The notes beneath the pieces are model-generated. The model saw nothing but the letters and a program-made list of their open reading frames with translations. It had not been told where the DNA came from and searched no databases. Below, one piece after another: positions 18,837-28,449 of a stretch of DNA of 64,000 nt. The DNA is from Croceicoccus bisphenolivorans (GTDB taxonomy: Bacteria; Pseudomonadota; Alphaproteobacteria; Sphingomonadales; Sphingomonadaceae), in NCBI RefSeq assembly GCF_001634625.1, contig NZ_LRSE01000005.1:62001-126000 (forward strand), given 5' to 3'. Numbering within the stretch: position 1 is the first letter of the stretch; each line of letters begins with the position of its first letter. Position numbers and translations under genes: made by a program.

Positions 18837-18989
18837 CTCTGGCCATTTGCTCTGGCCATCGGCGCGGGTTGGCTGGATTGCCCGCGCGGCATGGCCCGCA
18901 GCGGCACGACTTTTCCCCGCATCGGTTAACCCCCTTGAAGTCCGCAAACCCAACGCCGAAATAGGGCTGGCAATTTCAAGAGGAAGTCC

Positions 18990-19667
18990 ATGCTCGACCT
19001 GTTTGGCGCCACCGGCGCGACTGCCTTCGGTTCTCAGGGCCAATTCACCACCGATCCGGCAACCGGCGCTCTCGTCCCCGTCGTGGTAGAGCAGACGAGC
19101 CGCGGCGAACGCAGCTTCGACATCTTCTCGCGCCTGCTGCGCGAACGCATCGTCTTCGTGACCGGCCAGGTCGAGGATACGATGGCGTCGCTCATCGTCG
19201 CGCAGCTGCTGTTCCTTGAAAGCGAGGACAGCAACAAGGACATCTCGATGTACATCAACTCGCCGGGCGGTGTCGTCACGGCGGGCATGGCGATCCATGA
19301 CACCATGCAGTACATCAAGCCGCGCGTTTCCACCGTCTGCATCGGGCAGGCCGCATCGATGGGCAGCTTCCTGCTGGCCGCCGGCGAACCGGGCATGCGC
19401 ATCGCGCTGCCCAATGCGCGCATCATGATCCACCAGCCTTCGGGCGGCGCGCGCGGCATGGCTTCTGATATCGAGATTCAGGCCCGCGAAATCCTGCGCA
19501 TCCGCCGCCGGATGAACGACCTTTACGTGAAATACACCGGCAAGGACCTCGACACGATCGAGAAGGCGATGGACCGCGACACCTTCCTGGAAGCGGACGA
19601 GGCCAAGGAATTCGGCCTTGTCGACCAGGTCTTCGTCAGCCGCACCGATGCAGAGAGCGGCAGCTGA
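18990..19667 (+). CDS. clpP: ATP-dependent Clp protease proteolytic subunit
   Basis: Serine peptidase that forms the barrel chamber of ClpXP and ClpAP. The 225-residue protein has the catalytic triad Ser123 (GQAASMGS), His148 (IMIHQPSGG) and Asp197 (MDRDTF), with the same spacing as E. coli ClpP. It has a longer N-terminal propeptide region (about 25 extra residues). AAGAGGAAG lies before the ATG. clpX follows 205 bases later, a conserved arrangement for the protease and its unfoldase. Confidence 0.97.
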   Translation: MLDLFGATGATAFGSQGQFTTDPATGALVPVVVEQTSRGERSFDIFSRLLRERIVFVTGQVEDTMASLIVAQLLFLESEDSNKDISMYINSPGGVVTAGMAIHDTMQYIKPRVSTVCIGQAASMGSFLLAAGEPGMRIALPNARIMIHQPSGGARGMASDIEIQAREILRIRRRMNDLYVKYTGKDLDTIEKAMDRDTFLEADEAKEFGLVDQVFVSRTDAESGS

Positions 19668-19872
19668 CGCGGCTTTCGCTCCGTAACGGGACGCTGCTTC
19701 ACACCGGCTTGCGGTGCGGGGCGAAGCGGGCAAACGGTAGATTAACCGCGCGGACAGGGCGTTGCAGTTATGCATCGACCTTGCACGCACAGGTGCCTGC
19801 GTGGTTGATTCTCACGGGGCCACGCGTAAATTCGAATAAAGCGGCCCGAGTCCGGGTGCTTCAGGACGGAAT

Positions 19873-21129
<1,257 letters not shown>

Positions 21130-21498
21130 CGCCTGTCCGCCAGCCCGCCCGTGCAGGCCTGCAAATGCCGATTTGCTGCGCGTCGGTGCTCACGTACTGA
21201 AGTACGCTGCGCGCCGATGCTCGCAAGCTCGACGTTTTCGACTTCGCCCGGACGAACTGACGAAGAGGAGTCGTTGGTGGGTCAACCTGACTTCGGGCAC
21301 CCTCAAACGCCGGGCGCGGACCATCCGGTACGCTTGGGTTGGTCTTCGGCCATCTCGCTTAGCTCTGATTTCGCTTGAAAAAGGCGCGGCGCGGTTGCGT
21401 TTGCGGGAGTCGCCTTCGGCGCCCCGTTGGTTGCTTGTAGCGGACAGTCGGCTAGCGACTACGTTGCGGACTGTAGGTAGTCGTGCCATTGGACAACG
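21130..21498 (+). other. Intergenic region after clpX
   Basis: About 370 bases with no supported gene. The first 100 bases hold copy 2 of the short dispersed repeat. The remainder (about 21230-21498) gives no family match by eye and may be leftover sequence or the promoter of the gene at 21499. No terminator with a T run was seen after clpX, so the repeat hairpin may take that role. Confidence 0.5.
21157..21228 (+). repeat. Dispersed 3'-end repeat, short family, copy 2 (downstream of clpX)
   Basis: Starts 28 bases after the clpX stop codon and matches the element at 11164-11091 (minus strand) over about 72 bases. It is in the same direction as the gene it follows. The central hairpin CGTACTGAAGTACG keeps the loop CTGAAG of copy 1, while the stem bases differ in a compensatory manner. 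Confidence 0.8.
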
Positions 21499-21870
21499 AT
21501 GAACTGGCTGAAGTCTTTCATTGATCGGTTCAGAAAGCCAAGGGGGCTTCATCCCGAATCTTTGTGGATCGTCTCCGCTAACGAGGCCGGCTTTCGCGCG
21601 ACCGATCAAACCGGCAAAACAGTCTTCGCGCCGCGCGAAGACCTAAAAACCGTCGCTATTGCAACCAATGATAGCGGACCTTGGGGCGCGGATGTGTGGT
21701 GGTTGTTGTATGGTGCAGATGGCCAACTTGCCTGTGGCTTTCCTCAAGGCGCCACGGGCGAGAAGAAAGTTCTTGATGCCCTAATGGAGTTGCCCGGCTT
21801 CGACGAGCAAGAGATGATCAAAGCGATGGGTTGCACCTCAAATGCCACGTTCATCGTCTGGCAACGCTAA
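21499..21870 (+). CDS. Conserved-looking hypothetical protein
   Basis: A 123-residue soluble protein with an amphipathic basic N-terminus (MNWLKSFIDRFRKPRG), a compact middle with the Trp-rich segment WGADVWWLLYGADGQ and an end NATFIVWQR. It reads like a small single-domain protein, but no family was recognised. Its codon use is less GC-biased than its neighbours (many A/T third positions), which suggests transfer or low expression. The ribosome binding site is weak. It stands between clpX and the convergent NodB-like gene. Confidence 0.7.
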   Translation: MNWLKSFIDRFRKPRGLHPESLWIVSANEAGFRATDQTGKTVFAPREDLKTVAIATNDSGPWGADVWWLLYGADGQLACGFPQGATGEKKVLDALMELPGFDEQEMIKAMGCTSNATFIVWQR

Positions 21871-21945
21871 CGTCGGCTTCCCACCCTAATAGCTGCTATT
21901 CCGCCACCGCTATGCGTAAGGTGAAAGCGGCACTTTCCCTCTTCA

Positions 21946-22113
21946 CCAAAAACATTTTCCTACACGCGCATCCGGCGTCACAATCCACGCCGCTCTTTGT
22001 CATCGTTGGTTGTCGCCGGACATGTGTCACCCGTGACATCATCCGCGTTCCCTATGTTTTTCAGGTGTTTGCTCGCGATCACGCAGGGTGACAGGGTGTC
22101 ACCTTTGTCACCC
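21946..22113 (-). repeat. Dispersed 3'-end repeat, long family, copy A (downstream of NodB-like gene)
   Basis: Reading on the minus strand, the element starts 12 bases after the NodB-like stop codon and runs for about 165 bases. It matches the element at 47910-48073. Shared blocks in order are ACAAAGGTGACACCCTGT inside an inverted repeat, GGGTGACA, GGCGA, ACGATGRCAAAGAGCG and GTAGGAAAA. The first block is a palindrome-like GGTGACA ... TGTCACC here, where the other copy has GGTTACA ... TGTAACC. A second palindrome TGTCAC-CC-GTGACA lies at 22025-22038. Confidence 0.85.
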
Positions 22114-22124
22114 GCAGCGTGACA

Positions 22125-22850
22125 CTATTTACCCTGCGCTTCCAGCAGTTCACTGACGGTCACCGATTTCAGGCCCTTTTCATTCAATCCGGCAAGGATC
22201 AGCGGCAGGGCGGCGCGGGCTTCGTCGTCGTCCGCGCCAAGGGCATGCAGCATCACGATCGATCCGGGGCGGACTTGCGCAAGGATGGCGTTTGCATAGG
22301 CTTCGGGCGGAGCCTCTCGCCGGCCATTGTCGGATACGTCCCACATCACCAGGTGGTAATCCGCGTTGTGCAGTTCCCACAGCAGGCCGACCGATCGCAC
22401 GCCGTAGGGCGGGCGGAACAGCTTCGGCTTTTTCACACCGGCTTCGCGCAGCAGTTTGTCGGTCTTTGCGACTTCCTGCGCGTAGAACGCCTGCGGCTGG
22501 TCCTCCATCACCTGGTTCGACCAGCCGAGGCTGCCGAGTTCATGCCCCGCCGCCAGCGTGCGTTTGGCCACCGCCATGTCGTTCTCCAGCTTCTGGCCGG
22601 AAAAGAAGAACGTTGCTTTCGCATCGTGCCGGGCAAGGTCGGCAATGATCTCGTCCGCATAGGAGCTTGGCCCGTCGCTGAAGGTCAGCGCGACGACGTT
22701 GCGGGTTGTGGAAACGCTGCATGTCGCATCGAAAATGGCATTGAAACAGCGCAGCGTGGCCAGGTTCACGAACATCGTGAGCAGGCACGCGATGATGCCG
22801 ATCACAAGACCGGTACGCAGCAGAATCCCTTTAATCCGCTCGCTGTTCAT
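22125..22850 (-). CDS. NodB/polysaccharide-deacetylase domain protein with altered active site
   Basis: A 241-residue protein with an N-terminal membrane anchor (about 9-31) and a periplasmic NodB-homology domain (about 50-235). Carbohydrate esterase family 4 motifs are partly lost. TFDDGP reads TFSDGP (56-61), so the catalytic Asp is Ser58. The metal-binding NHTxxH motif is replaced by GSLGWSN near residues 106-112. The FRPPYG motif and the final MLHA remain. It is probably not an active metal-dependent deacetylase, although the fold is kept. It is isolated, with a repeat element directly downstream. Confidence 0.8.
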   Translation of the reverse strand: MNSERIKGILLRTGLVIGIIACLLTMFVNLATLRCFNAIFDATCSVSTTRNVVALTFSDGPSSYADEIIADLARHDAKATFFFSGQKLENDMAVAKRTLAAGHELGSLGWSNQVMEDQPQAFYAQEVAKTDKLLREAGVKKPKLFRPPYGVRSVGLLWELHNADYHLVMWDVSDNGRREAPPEAYANAILAQVRPGSIVMLHALGADDDEARAALPLILAGLNEKGLKSVTVSELLEAQGK

Positions 22851-22996
22851 GAATCCCCCGTCGTAGCGGGCAGACGCCCCTCTACGGGCACGATTCTATT
22901 TCAGTCCCGCCTTCGCGGCAAGATGATGGCAGCATTTGTCATGTTCGTTAGCGAAACTGCGCGATTAGTTCCGGGCTATTTGCAGCCGGTCAGGCT

Positions 22997-23929
22997 TCAC
23001 ACGACATGATCGTGATGAAGCGCGCAGGCCTCCGCATCCTGTTCGATCTGGATGGTTGCGTGTTCGATGTCGAAGTGATGGTGCAGGCTTTCCGCCACTT
23101 CGTGCAGGAAGGCATCCCCCGGGTGGCCGCCGGGCAGGATCAGGTGCGCGGTCAGTGCCGTTTCGGTCGTGCTCATCGGCCAGATATGCAGATCGTGGAC
23201 CCCCGCCACGCCGGGAAGGGCGGCAAGGTGGGCCTTTACCTTCGCCTCGTCGATGCCGTCGGGAACGGCAAGAAGCGCCATTTTCACGCTGTCCTTCAAC
23301 AAGCCCCAGGTGCCCACGGCGATGATCGCCACGATGACGAGCGAGGTCACCGGATCGATCCACGCCATGCCCGTCAGCCAGATGAGCAGGCCGGCAATGA
23401 CGACGCCGGCCGAAACCGCGGCGTCGGCAACCATGTGGAGGTAGGCCCCGCGGATGTTGAGATCGCCCTTGCGACCGCGCACGAACAGCAGGGCGGTCGC
23501 CGTGTTGATCACGATGCCGATCGCGGCCACGATCATGATCGGCCCCGGCTCGACCGGTTCGGGAGAGAACAGGCGGCGCAGGGTTTCGATCAGGATTGCG
23601 CCCAATGCCACCAGCAGCAACGCCGCGTTCGCCATCGCGGCAAGGATGGAACTGGATTTGAGGCCGTAAGTGAACCGGGCCGACGGGGGCCTCTTGGCCA
23701 ATATGCTCGCGCCCCAGGCGATCAGCAGACTGAGAACGTCCGACAGGTTGTGGCCGGCATCGGCAATCAGCGCCATCGAGCCGTAGAGATAGCCCGCCAG
23801 AGCCTCCACCACGACGAAGCCGGTGTTGAGCACGATGCCGATGGCAAAGGCACGGCCGAAATCGGCAGGCGCGTGGCTATGGCCGTGATGGTGGCCATGC
23901 CCGTGAGAATGCGCGTGATTGGAACCCAT
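22997..23929 (-). CDS. CDF family cation (zinc) efflux protein
   Basis: A 310-residue inner-membrane exporter of Zn2+ or a related divalent metal, driven by protons. It starts with a His-rich segment (HAHSHGHGHHHGHSH), has six membrane helices with the metal-site motifs DAGHNLSDV (helix 2) and HMVADAAVS (helix 5), and ends in a cytoplasmic domain with further His. The ATG at 23929 was chosen because the His-rich region begins there. The preceding mtgA gene ends four bases upstream, so both may be on one transcript. Confidence 0.92.
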   Translation of the reverse strand: MGSNHAHSHGHGHHHGHSHAPADFGRAFAIGIVLNTGFVVVEALAGYLYGSMALIADAGHNLSDVLSLLIAWGASILAKRPPSARFTYGLKSSSILAAMANAALLLVALGAILIETLRRLFSPEPVEPGPIMIVAAIGIVINTATALLFVRGRKGDLNIRGAYLHMVADAAVSAGVVIAGLLIWLTGMAWIDPVTSLVIVAIIAVGTWGLLKDSVKMALLAVPDGIDEAKVKAHLAALPGVAGVHDLHIWPMSTTETALTAHLILPGGHPGDAFLHEVAESLHHHFDIEHATIQIEQDAEACALHHDHVV

Positions 23930-23933
23930 CGTT

Positions 23934-24629
23934 CTACTCGTAGACACATGCATCGAGACCGTCACGTGCGACGACGCCGATGCGGCTGCGGATCGTGTTG
24001 CCGTGGCGGGCCAGCCAGCCCGAAGGGTTCTTCACCGAACGCTTCTTGGGCAGCGGCAGCGCGGCGGCCATGCGCGCCGCCTCTGTCGTTGTCAGGCGGT
24101 CGGCACTGTGGCCGAAATAGCGGATCGCGCCTGCCTCCACGCCATACGTGCCGATGCCGGTTTCCGCCACGTTGAGGTAGACTTCCATGATCCGCCGCTT
24201 GCCCCAGATCTTCTCGATCAGGAAGGTGAACCACGCTTCCAGCCCCTTACGGAAATAGCCGCCATCCTGCCACAGGAACGCATTCTTCGCGGTTTGCTGG
24301 CTGATGGTGGAGCCGCCGCGGATGCGCCCGCCCTTGGCATTCTGCTCCATCGCTTTTTCGATTGCTTCCCGGTCGAAGCCATCATGGCTGCAGAACTTGC
24401 CGTCTTCTGCTGCGATGACTGCGCGCACCATGTCGCGGTCGATATCGGTCAGCGGTTCCCAGTCCTTGGTGATGCCCTTTTCGTCCAGCAGCATCGTGAC
24501 GGTGACGGGGACGGGAACCACGGCATAGACCAGCACCCACACCACGCTGAACACCACAGCGGCGAACGCGAGCTTGAAAAGGGTGATGATCGTCCGCGCG
24601 CCGAACCCGCGCGCCTTTGCCTTGGCCAT
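23934..24629 (-). CDS. mtgA: Monofunctional peptidoglycan glycosyltransferase
   Basis: Polymerises lipid II into glycan strands at the inner membrane without a transpeptidase domain. The 231-residue protein has one N-terminal membrane helix (about 14-40) and a GT51 domain with all key motifs: AAEDGKFCSHDGFD, GGSTISQQTAKN and KRRIMEVYLNVAETG. Length fits MtgA. The stop codon lies only four bases before the CDF exporter start. Confidence 0.95.
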   Translation of the reverse strand: MAKAKARGFGARTIITLFKLAFAAVVFSVVWVLVYAVVPVPVTVTMLLDEKGITKDWEPLTDIDRDMVRAVIAAEDGKFCSHDGFDREAIEKAMEQNAKGGRIRGGSTISQQTAKNAFLWQDGGYFRKGLEAWFTFLIEKIWGKRRIMEVYLNVAETGIGTYGVEAGAIRYFGHSADRLTTTEAARMAAALPLPKKRSVKNPSGWLARHGNTIRSRIGVVARDGLDACVYE

Positions 24630-24741
24630 GTCCCAGCGCCTAGCCGATTGCCCTTGCGATTGCGAGACGCCATCTCTCGTCCATCCGGCAAAGCGTGTAG
24701 GGAATGCGTAAGGCGGGGGATGGCCTTGCGGCCCCGAACCG

Positions 24742-25149
24742 TCAGTCTTCCGTGTCGAACTCGGCCCGTGCCGCCTCGATCCGGTCGAGGTTGCGTTCGG
24801 CCCATTTCCAGACGCTGCAGAATGCCTCGGCCAGTTCGTGCCCCATCTCGGTCAGCATGTATTCCACGCGCGGCGGCACTTCGGGATAGATCGTGCGCGC
24901 GACCAGCCCTTCGCGTTCCATGTGGCGCAAGGTCTGGGTCAGCATCTTCTGGCTGATGCCGGGCACCGCGCGGCCAAGGTCGCTGAATCGCCTCGCGCCG
25001 CGATCCGGTCCGGTTTCTTCCAGCGCCTCTATCAGCAGGAAGGTCCATTTGTCGGCCACCCGCCCGATCGTTTCTGTCACGAGCCGGTCGATGCGCGGAT
25101 CGTCGGAATACTGCGTTACGGGGTGATCGGTCATCGGGGATCGGGTCAT
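24742..25149 (-). CDS. HxlR-family transcriptional regulator
   Basis: A 135-residue winged-helix DNA-binding protein of the HxlR (DUF24) type, with the core pattern VADKWTFLLIEAL, RRFSDLGRAVPGISQKMLTQTLRHMEREGLV and YMLTEMGHEL. It lacks the conserved N-terminal Cys of redox-sensing members, so its signal is unknown. It is divergent from the SDR gene at 25254, with an inverted repeat between them, so it most likely controls that gene. A start five codons later (25134) is also possible. Confidence 0.9.
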   Translation of the reverse strand: MTRSPMTDHPVTQYSDDPRIDRLVTETIGRVADKWTFLLIEALEETGPDRGARRFSDLGRAVPGISQKMLTQTLRHMEREGLVARTIYPEVPPRVEYMLTEMGHELAEAFCSVWKWAERNLDRIEAARAEFDTED

Positions 25150-25161
25150 GGGTTACCTCGC

Positions 25162-25186
25162 GGTGCCTATCGCACCTTTCGGTGCC
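25162..25186. promoter_or_regulatory. Candidate HxlR operator
   Basis: Between the divergent HxlR and SDR genes lies GGTGC-CTATC-GCACC (a 5-base inverted repeat) followed by a further direct GGTGCC copy. The 19-base periodicity of the half sites and the position in a 104-base divergent promoter region suit a winged-helix dimer. Confidence 0.45.
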
Positions 25187-25253
25187 TTCTTACAATGCGT
25201 TCGCGCAGGCTCCAGATGGCCATGGCAACACGAGACTGCGAGGAAAATTTGAG

Positions 25254-25997
25254 ATGAAGAACAGCGGTAACACCATCCTTCTTACCGGTGGCGGCAGCGG
25301 GATCGGGCAAGCCATGGCCCAGCGCTGGGCCGACAACGGCAATACGGTCATCGTCGCGGGGCGTTCGGCAGGCAATCTTGCCGAAACCGCCGAAGGGCAT
25401 CCCTCGATCCACGCGATGACCCTCGACGTGACCGACCCCGCCGATATCGCCCGGTTCGCCGCCGAAGTCCTTGCTCGCTTTCCGGCACTCAACGTGTTGG
25501 TTAACAACGCCGGAATCATGCGTGTCGAGGACCTGACCGGAGCGCGCGATCTTGCCGATGCCGAAGCGACGATCACCACCAACCTGTTTGGCCCCATTCG
25601 CATGATCGATGCGCTGGTCGAGCATCTGTCGGGCCAGCCCGATGCGGCGATCGTGAACGTCAGTTCGGGACTGGCTTTCGTGCCGCTGCCCAAGACGCCG
25701 ACTTATTCGGCGACAAAGGCGGGGCTCCACTCCTACACCGTGGCGCTTCGCAAGCAGCTGGAGGGCAAGATCGAGCTGATCGAAGTGATCCCGCCGGGGG
25801 TTCAGACCGAGCTGACGCCGGGCCAGTCGACGCGTGAAGGCTACCTGCCGCTCGATACTTTCATCGAACAGACGATGAGCCAGTTCGAGACCGGGAATCC
25901 CCCTGCCGAGGTTTGCGTGCCCGCCGTGCGGCTGTTGCGCGATGCCGAAGCGGAAGGGCACTACGACGAGGTGTTGGACCGGCTCGCCAGCATGTAA
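25254..25997 (+). CDS. Short-chain dehydrogenase/reductase (DltE-like)
   Basis: A 247-residue NAD(P)-dependent oxidoreductase. It shows the Rossmann motif TGGGSGIG, the NNAG motif and the catalytic Ser ... Tyr-x-x-x-Lys (VSSG ... YSATK). The pattern resembles the DltE-type SDRs that are often paired with HxlR regulators. The substrate is not predictable. The ATG at 25254 has GAGGAAA upstream. It is divergent from the regulator gene and probably induced when the regulator is released. Confidence 0.9.
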   Translation: MKNSGNTILLTGGGSGIGQAMAQRWADNGNTVIVAGRSAGNLAETAEGHPSIHAMTLDVTDPADIARFAAEVLARFPALNVLVNNAGIMRVEDLTGARDLADAEATITTNLFGPIRMIDALVEHLSGQPDAAIVNVSSGLAFVPLPKTPTYSATKAGLHSYTVALRKQLEGKIELIEVIPPGVQTELTPGQSTREGYLPLDTFIEQTMSQFETGNPPAEVCVPAVRLLRDAEAEGHYDEVLDRLASM

Positions 25998-26009
25998 ACG
26001 CCAGCGCCC

Positions 26010-27260
26010 CTAGCCAGTAGCCAGGCGGCGGGGCGCGGTGGCGGCGACGAACAGCCAGAACAGGACGATCGCGACGGCGGGGAACGCCAGTTCGCCCAGC
26101 AGCATCGCATCGGTGCCGTAAGTGTCGTGCATGTGGCCGTCGACCATCGACATCACCGCGATGGGGATGTTCGACAGCGCGGCCATCAGGTTGAAGTTCG
26201 TCGCCGCCGATTTCTTGCCGATCGCTTCCAGCACGATGGCGGCATAACCGGTAAAGGCCATGCCGACCGTGAAGTTGTAGAGCAAGACGCCGACGACGTA
26301 GACTTCGGGGGTGCGCGGGAACAGGATCATCGCCGCCGCTCCCGCGCCGACGAAGATGCCGAACAGCGAATAGGCGCGTTTCAGGTCCATCCGGTCGCAG
26401 ACGAACCCTGCGACCAGCGCGCCGAGCACGGAAGCGCCGCCACCGGCAAGCCCGTTGACCACCGCTACGGTATTGCCGCCTGTGCCCCATTCGTTGGCAA
26501 TCGCAGACCATGGCACGCCGCCCGAACCGATCGGCAACAACATGATGAGCAGCGCCAGATAGCCGAGGCGAGAGCGCGCCACGGCCCAGACATTGCGGAT
26601 CACTTCTTTCAGTTCGCCGACATAATGCAATTCCGCGCTCGTCTTCACGAAGCGCGGCAAGGCCAGCGTCGCGAACCAGCACGCCATGCAGAACACGGCG
26701 ATCACGACGCCCGATATCCACGGCTGGGCAAGGTTCTCGGCCAGCAGCAACCCGATGCCGCCGCCAAGCCCCGCACCGCCAAGGTTGCCCGCTTGCGACC
26801 ATCCGCTTGCGCGCCCCCGCATTTCGGGCGGGACCTGGTTGGCCATGAAGATTTCGGCCGACATCGACACGAAGGTCGCCGTGACCGAGGATATGGCGAT
26901 GAGCGCCATGAAGATCGGAATTTCGCTTTGCGTCTTGGGCATTATCGACATCACAAGGATCGAGAGGCCGACGCTGAATGCGCCCACGGCGTACCACGCC
27001 TTGGGATTGCCGATAGTGTCGACGAAGGGCGCCCACAGCATCTTCACCGTCTGCGGCCAGGCATTGACCGCGATTAGCGTGGCGATCACCGCAACAGACA
27101 GTCCCGCCTCTCCCAACAGGTAGGCGAGAGTGACGGAAACATAACCACTGCCTACGCCGAAGGGCGCGAACAGCGGGGCGAAGATGACCGGATTTCGGAT
27201 CGTGCCGGGGCTTGCGTGAATTTCGTCTTCGCCGGACTCGGCTTCGATATGGACCGTCAT
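26010..27260 (-). CDS. MFS transporter (AmpG-like)
   Basis: A 416-residue inner-membrane transporter with 12 predicted helices. The N-terminal half includes PPEMRGRASGWSQAGNLGGAGLGGG. The pattern is most like AmpG/SLC33-type MFS proteins, for which muropeptides or acetyl-CoA-like compounds are known substrates; the substrate here is unknown. The start at 27260 has GGAG eight bases upstream; ATGs at 27266 and 27290 are alternatives. It converges with the SDR gene (12 bases apart). Confidence 0.85.
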   Translation of the reverse strand: MTVHIEAESGEDEIHASPGTIRNPVIFAPLFAPFGVGSGYVSVTLAYLLGEAGLSVAVIATLIAVNAWPQTVKMLWAPFVDTIGNPKAWYAVGAFSVGLSILVMSIMPKTQSEIPIFMALIAISSVTATFVSMSAEIFMANQVPPEMRGRASGWSQAGNLGGAGLGGGIGLLLAENLAQPWISGVVIAVFCMACWFATLALPRFVKTSAELHYVGELKEVIRNVWAVARSRLGYLALLIMLLPIGSGGVPWSAIANEWGTGGNTVAVVNGLAGGGASVLGALVAGFVCDRMDLKRAYSLFGIFVGAGAAAMILFPRTPEVYVVGVLLYNFTVGMAFTGYAAIVLEAIGKKSAATNFNLMAALSNIPIAVMSMVDGHMHDTYGTDAMLLGELAFPAVAIVLFWLFVAATAPRRLATG

Positions 27261-27373
27261 CTGCATGGCTCCGGCGCGGGCATGCGCCAAAGGTTGCAGG
27301 TGATACCGCTTTGCCGGTGGGCGGCAACTCCTAAATTGCGGGCCTCAGGTTTCTGGCATCAATCCGTGGTCGA

Positions 27374-27408
27374 TAAAAAACGGGGGCCGCCGATGTGGCG
27401 ACCCCCGT
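27374..27408 (-). terminator. Terminator after rpoH
   Basis: A 12-base stem with one mismatch (27380-27391 with 27397-27408) and a five-base loop, followed on the minus strand by a run of six T. It lies about 25 bases after the rpoH stop codon. Confidence 0.88.
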
Positions 27409-27432
27409 CCTGTCAATTCATGTGCCTTGGCG

Positions 27433-28332
27433 TCAGGCGCTGGCGGGCAGCAGCCTTTCGCCAACGATCCGCTGCATCGCCTTCTGAACCTTTTCGAAGG
27501 CGCGAACCTCGATCTGGCGGATGCGTTCGCGGCTGACGTCGTATACCTGCGACAGCTCTTCGAGCGTCTGCGGGTTCTCGGTCAACCGGCGCTCGGTAAG
27601 GATGTGCTTTTCACGGTCGTTCAGCACGTCCATCGCATCGACCAGCATGTCATGCCGCACCTTGGCCTCTTCGGCCTCGGCCACGGTTTCGTCCTGCAGC
27701 GGGCGATCGTCGGTCAGCCAGTCCTGCCACTGGCCCGAACCTTCCTCGTCGCTGCGCATCGAGACGTTGAGCGAGGCATCGCCGCCCATGAGCATGCGGC
27801 GGTTCATGTTGACCACCTCCTGCTCCGGCACGCCGAGATCGGTCGCTATCTTGGCGACATCGTCGGGGTGCAGGTCGGTATCCTCGAAAGCCTCGAGGTT
27901 TTTCTTCATCCGGCGCAAGTTGAAGAACAGCTTCTTCTGCGCGGCGGTGGTGCCCATCTTCACCAGGGACCACGAACGCAGGATATATTCCTGGATCGAG
28001 GCCTTGATCCACCACATCGCGTAAGTGGCGAGGCGGAAGCCGCGATCGGGCTCGAACTTCTTCACGCCCTGCATCAGGCCGACGTTGCCTTCGGAGATGA
28101 GGTCGGACACGGGGAGGCCGTACCCGCGATAGCCCATGGCGATCTTCGCCACGAGTCGCAGGTGGCTGGTGACCAGCTGGGCCGCGGCCTCGGGGTCCTC
28201 GTGCTCCTGATAGCGCTTGGCGAGCATGTATTCCTGCTCTGGTTTAAGCACCGGGAATTTCTTGATTTCGGCGAGATAGCGGTTGAGGCTCTGCTCTCCG
28301 CCAAGCGCCGGTACCTTTGGTTTATTCGTCAC
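27433..28332 (-). CDS. rpoH: RNA polymerase heat-shock sigma factor RpoH (sigma-32)
   Basis: Directs transcription of heat-shock chaperone and protease genes. The 299-residue protein has sigma-70 region 2 (LRLVAKIAMGYRGYGLPVSDL, GFRLATYAMWWIKASIQEYI), the RpoH box QKKLFFNLRR that is specific for sigma-32, and region 4 (LSQVYDVSRERIRQIEVRAFEKV). It has its own strong terminator. clpP, clpX, tig and sppA in the same window are typical members of its regulon in other bacteria. Confidence 0.97.
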   Translation of the reverse strand: MTNKPKVPALGGEQSLNRYLAEIKKFPVLKPEQEYMLAKRYQEHEDPEAAAQLVTSHLRLVAKIAMGYRGYGLPVSDLISEGNVGLMQGVKKFEPDRGFRLATYAMWWIKASIQEYILRSWSLVKMGTTAAQKKLFFNLRRMKKNLEAFEDTDLHPDDVAKIATDLGVPEQEVVNMNRRMLMGGDASLNVSMRSDEEGSGQWQDWLTDDRPLQDETVAEAEEAKVRHDMLVDAMDVLNDREKHILTERRLTENPQTLEELSQVYDVSRERIRQIEVRAFEKVQKAMQRIVGERLLPASA

Positions 28333-28449
28333 GTCCTACCGAACCTTTCTACCGCCAACCCGCTGCCGGGACCCCTGCTGGGCATCCGCTGATGCGAGCC
28401 ACGTCTTTCCTTATTAGACCGTATCGCGCCCGAAGTGTTGATGATTCTC

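Noticed and set aside
18833-18859. 13-base tandem duplication after the dioxygenase-like terminator
   Set aside because: Two copies only and no link with a promoter or gene; probably a simple replication duplication.
21831-22091. Open frame of 86 residues on the plus strand after the gene at 21499
   Set aside because: It runs antisense through repeat copy A, has no ribosome binding site, and the matching region of copy B does not keep the frame.
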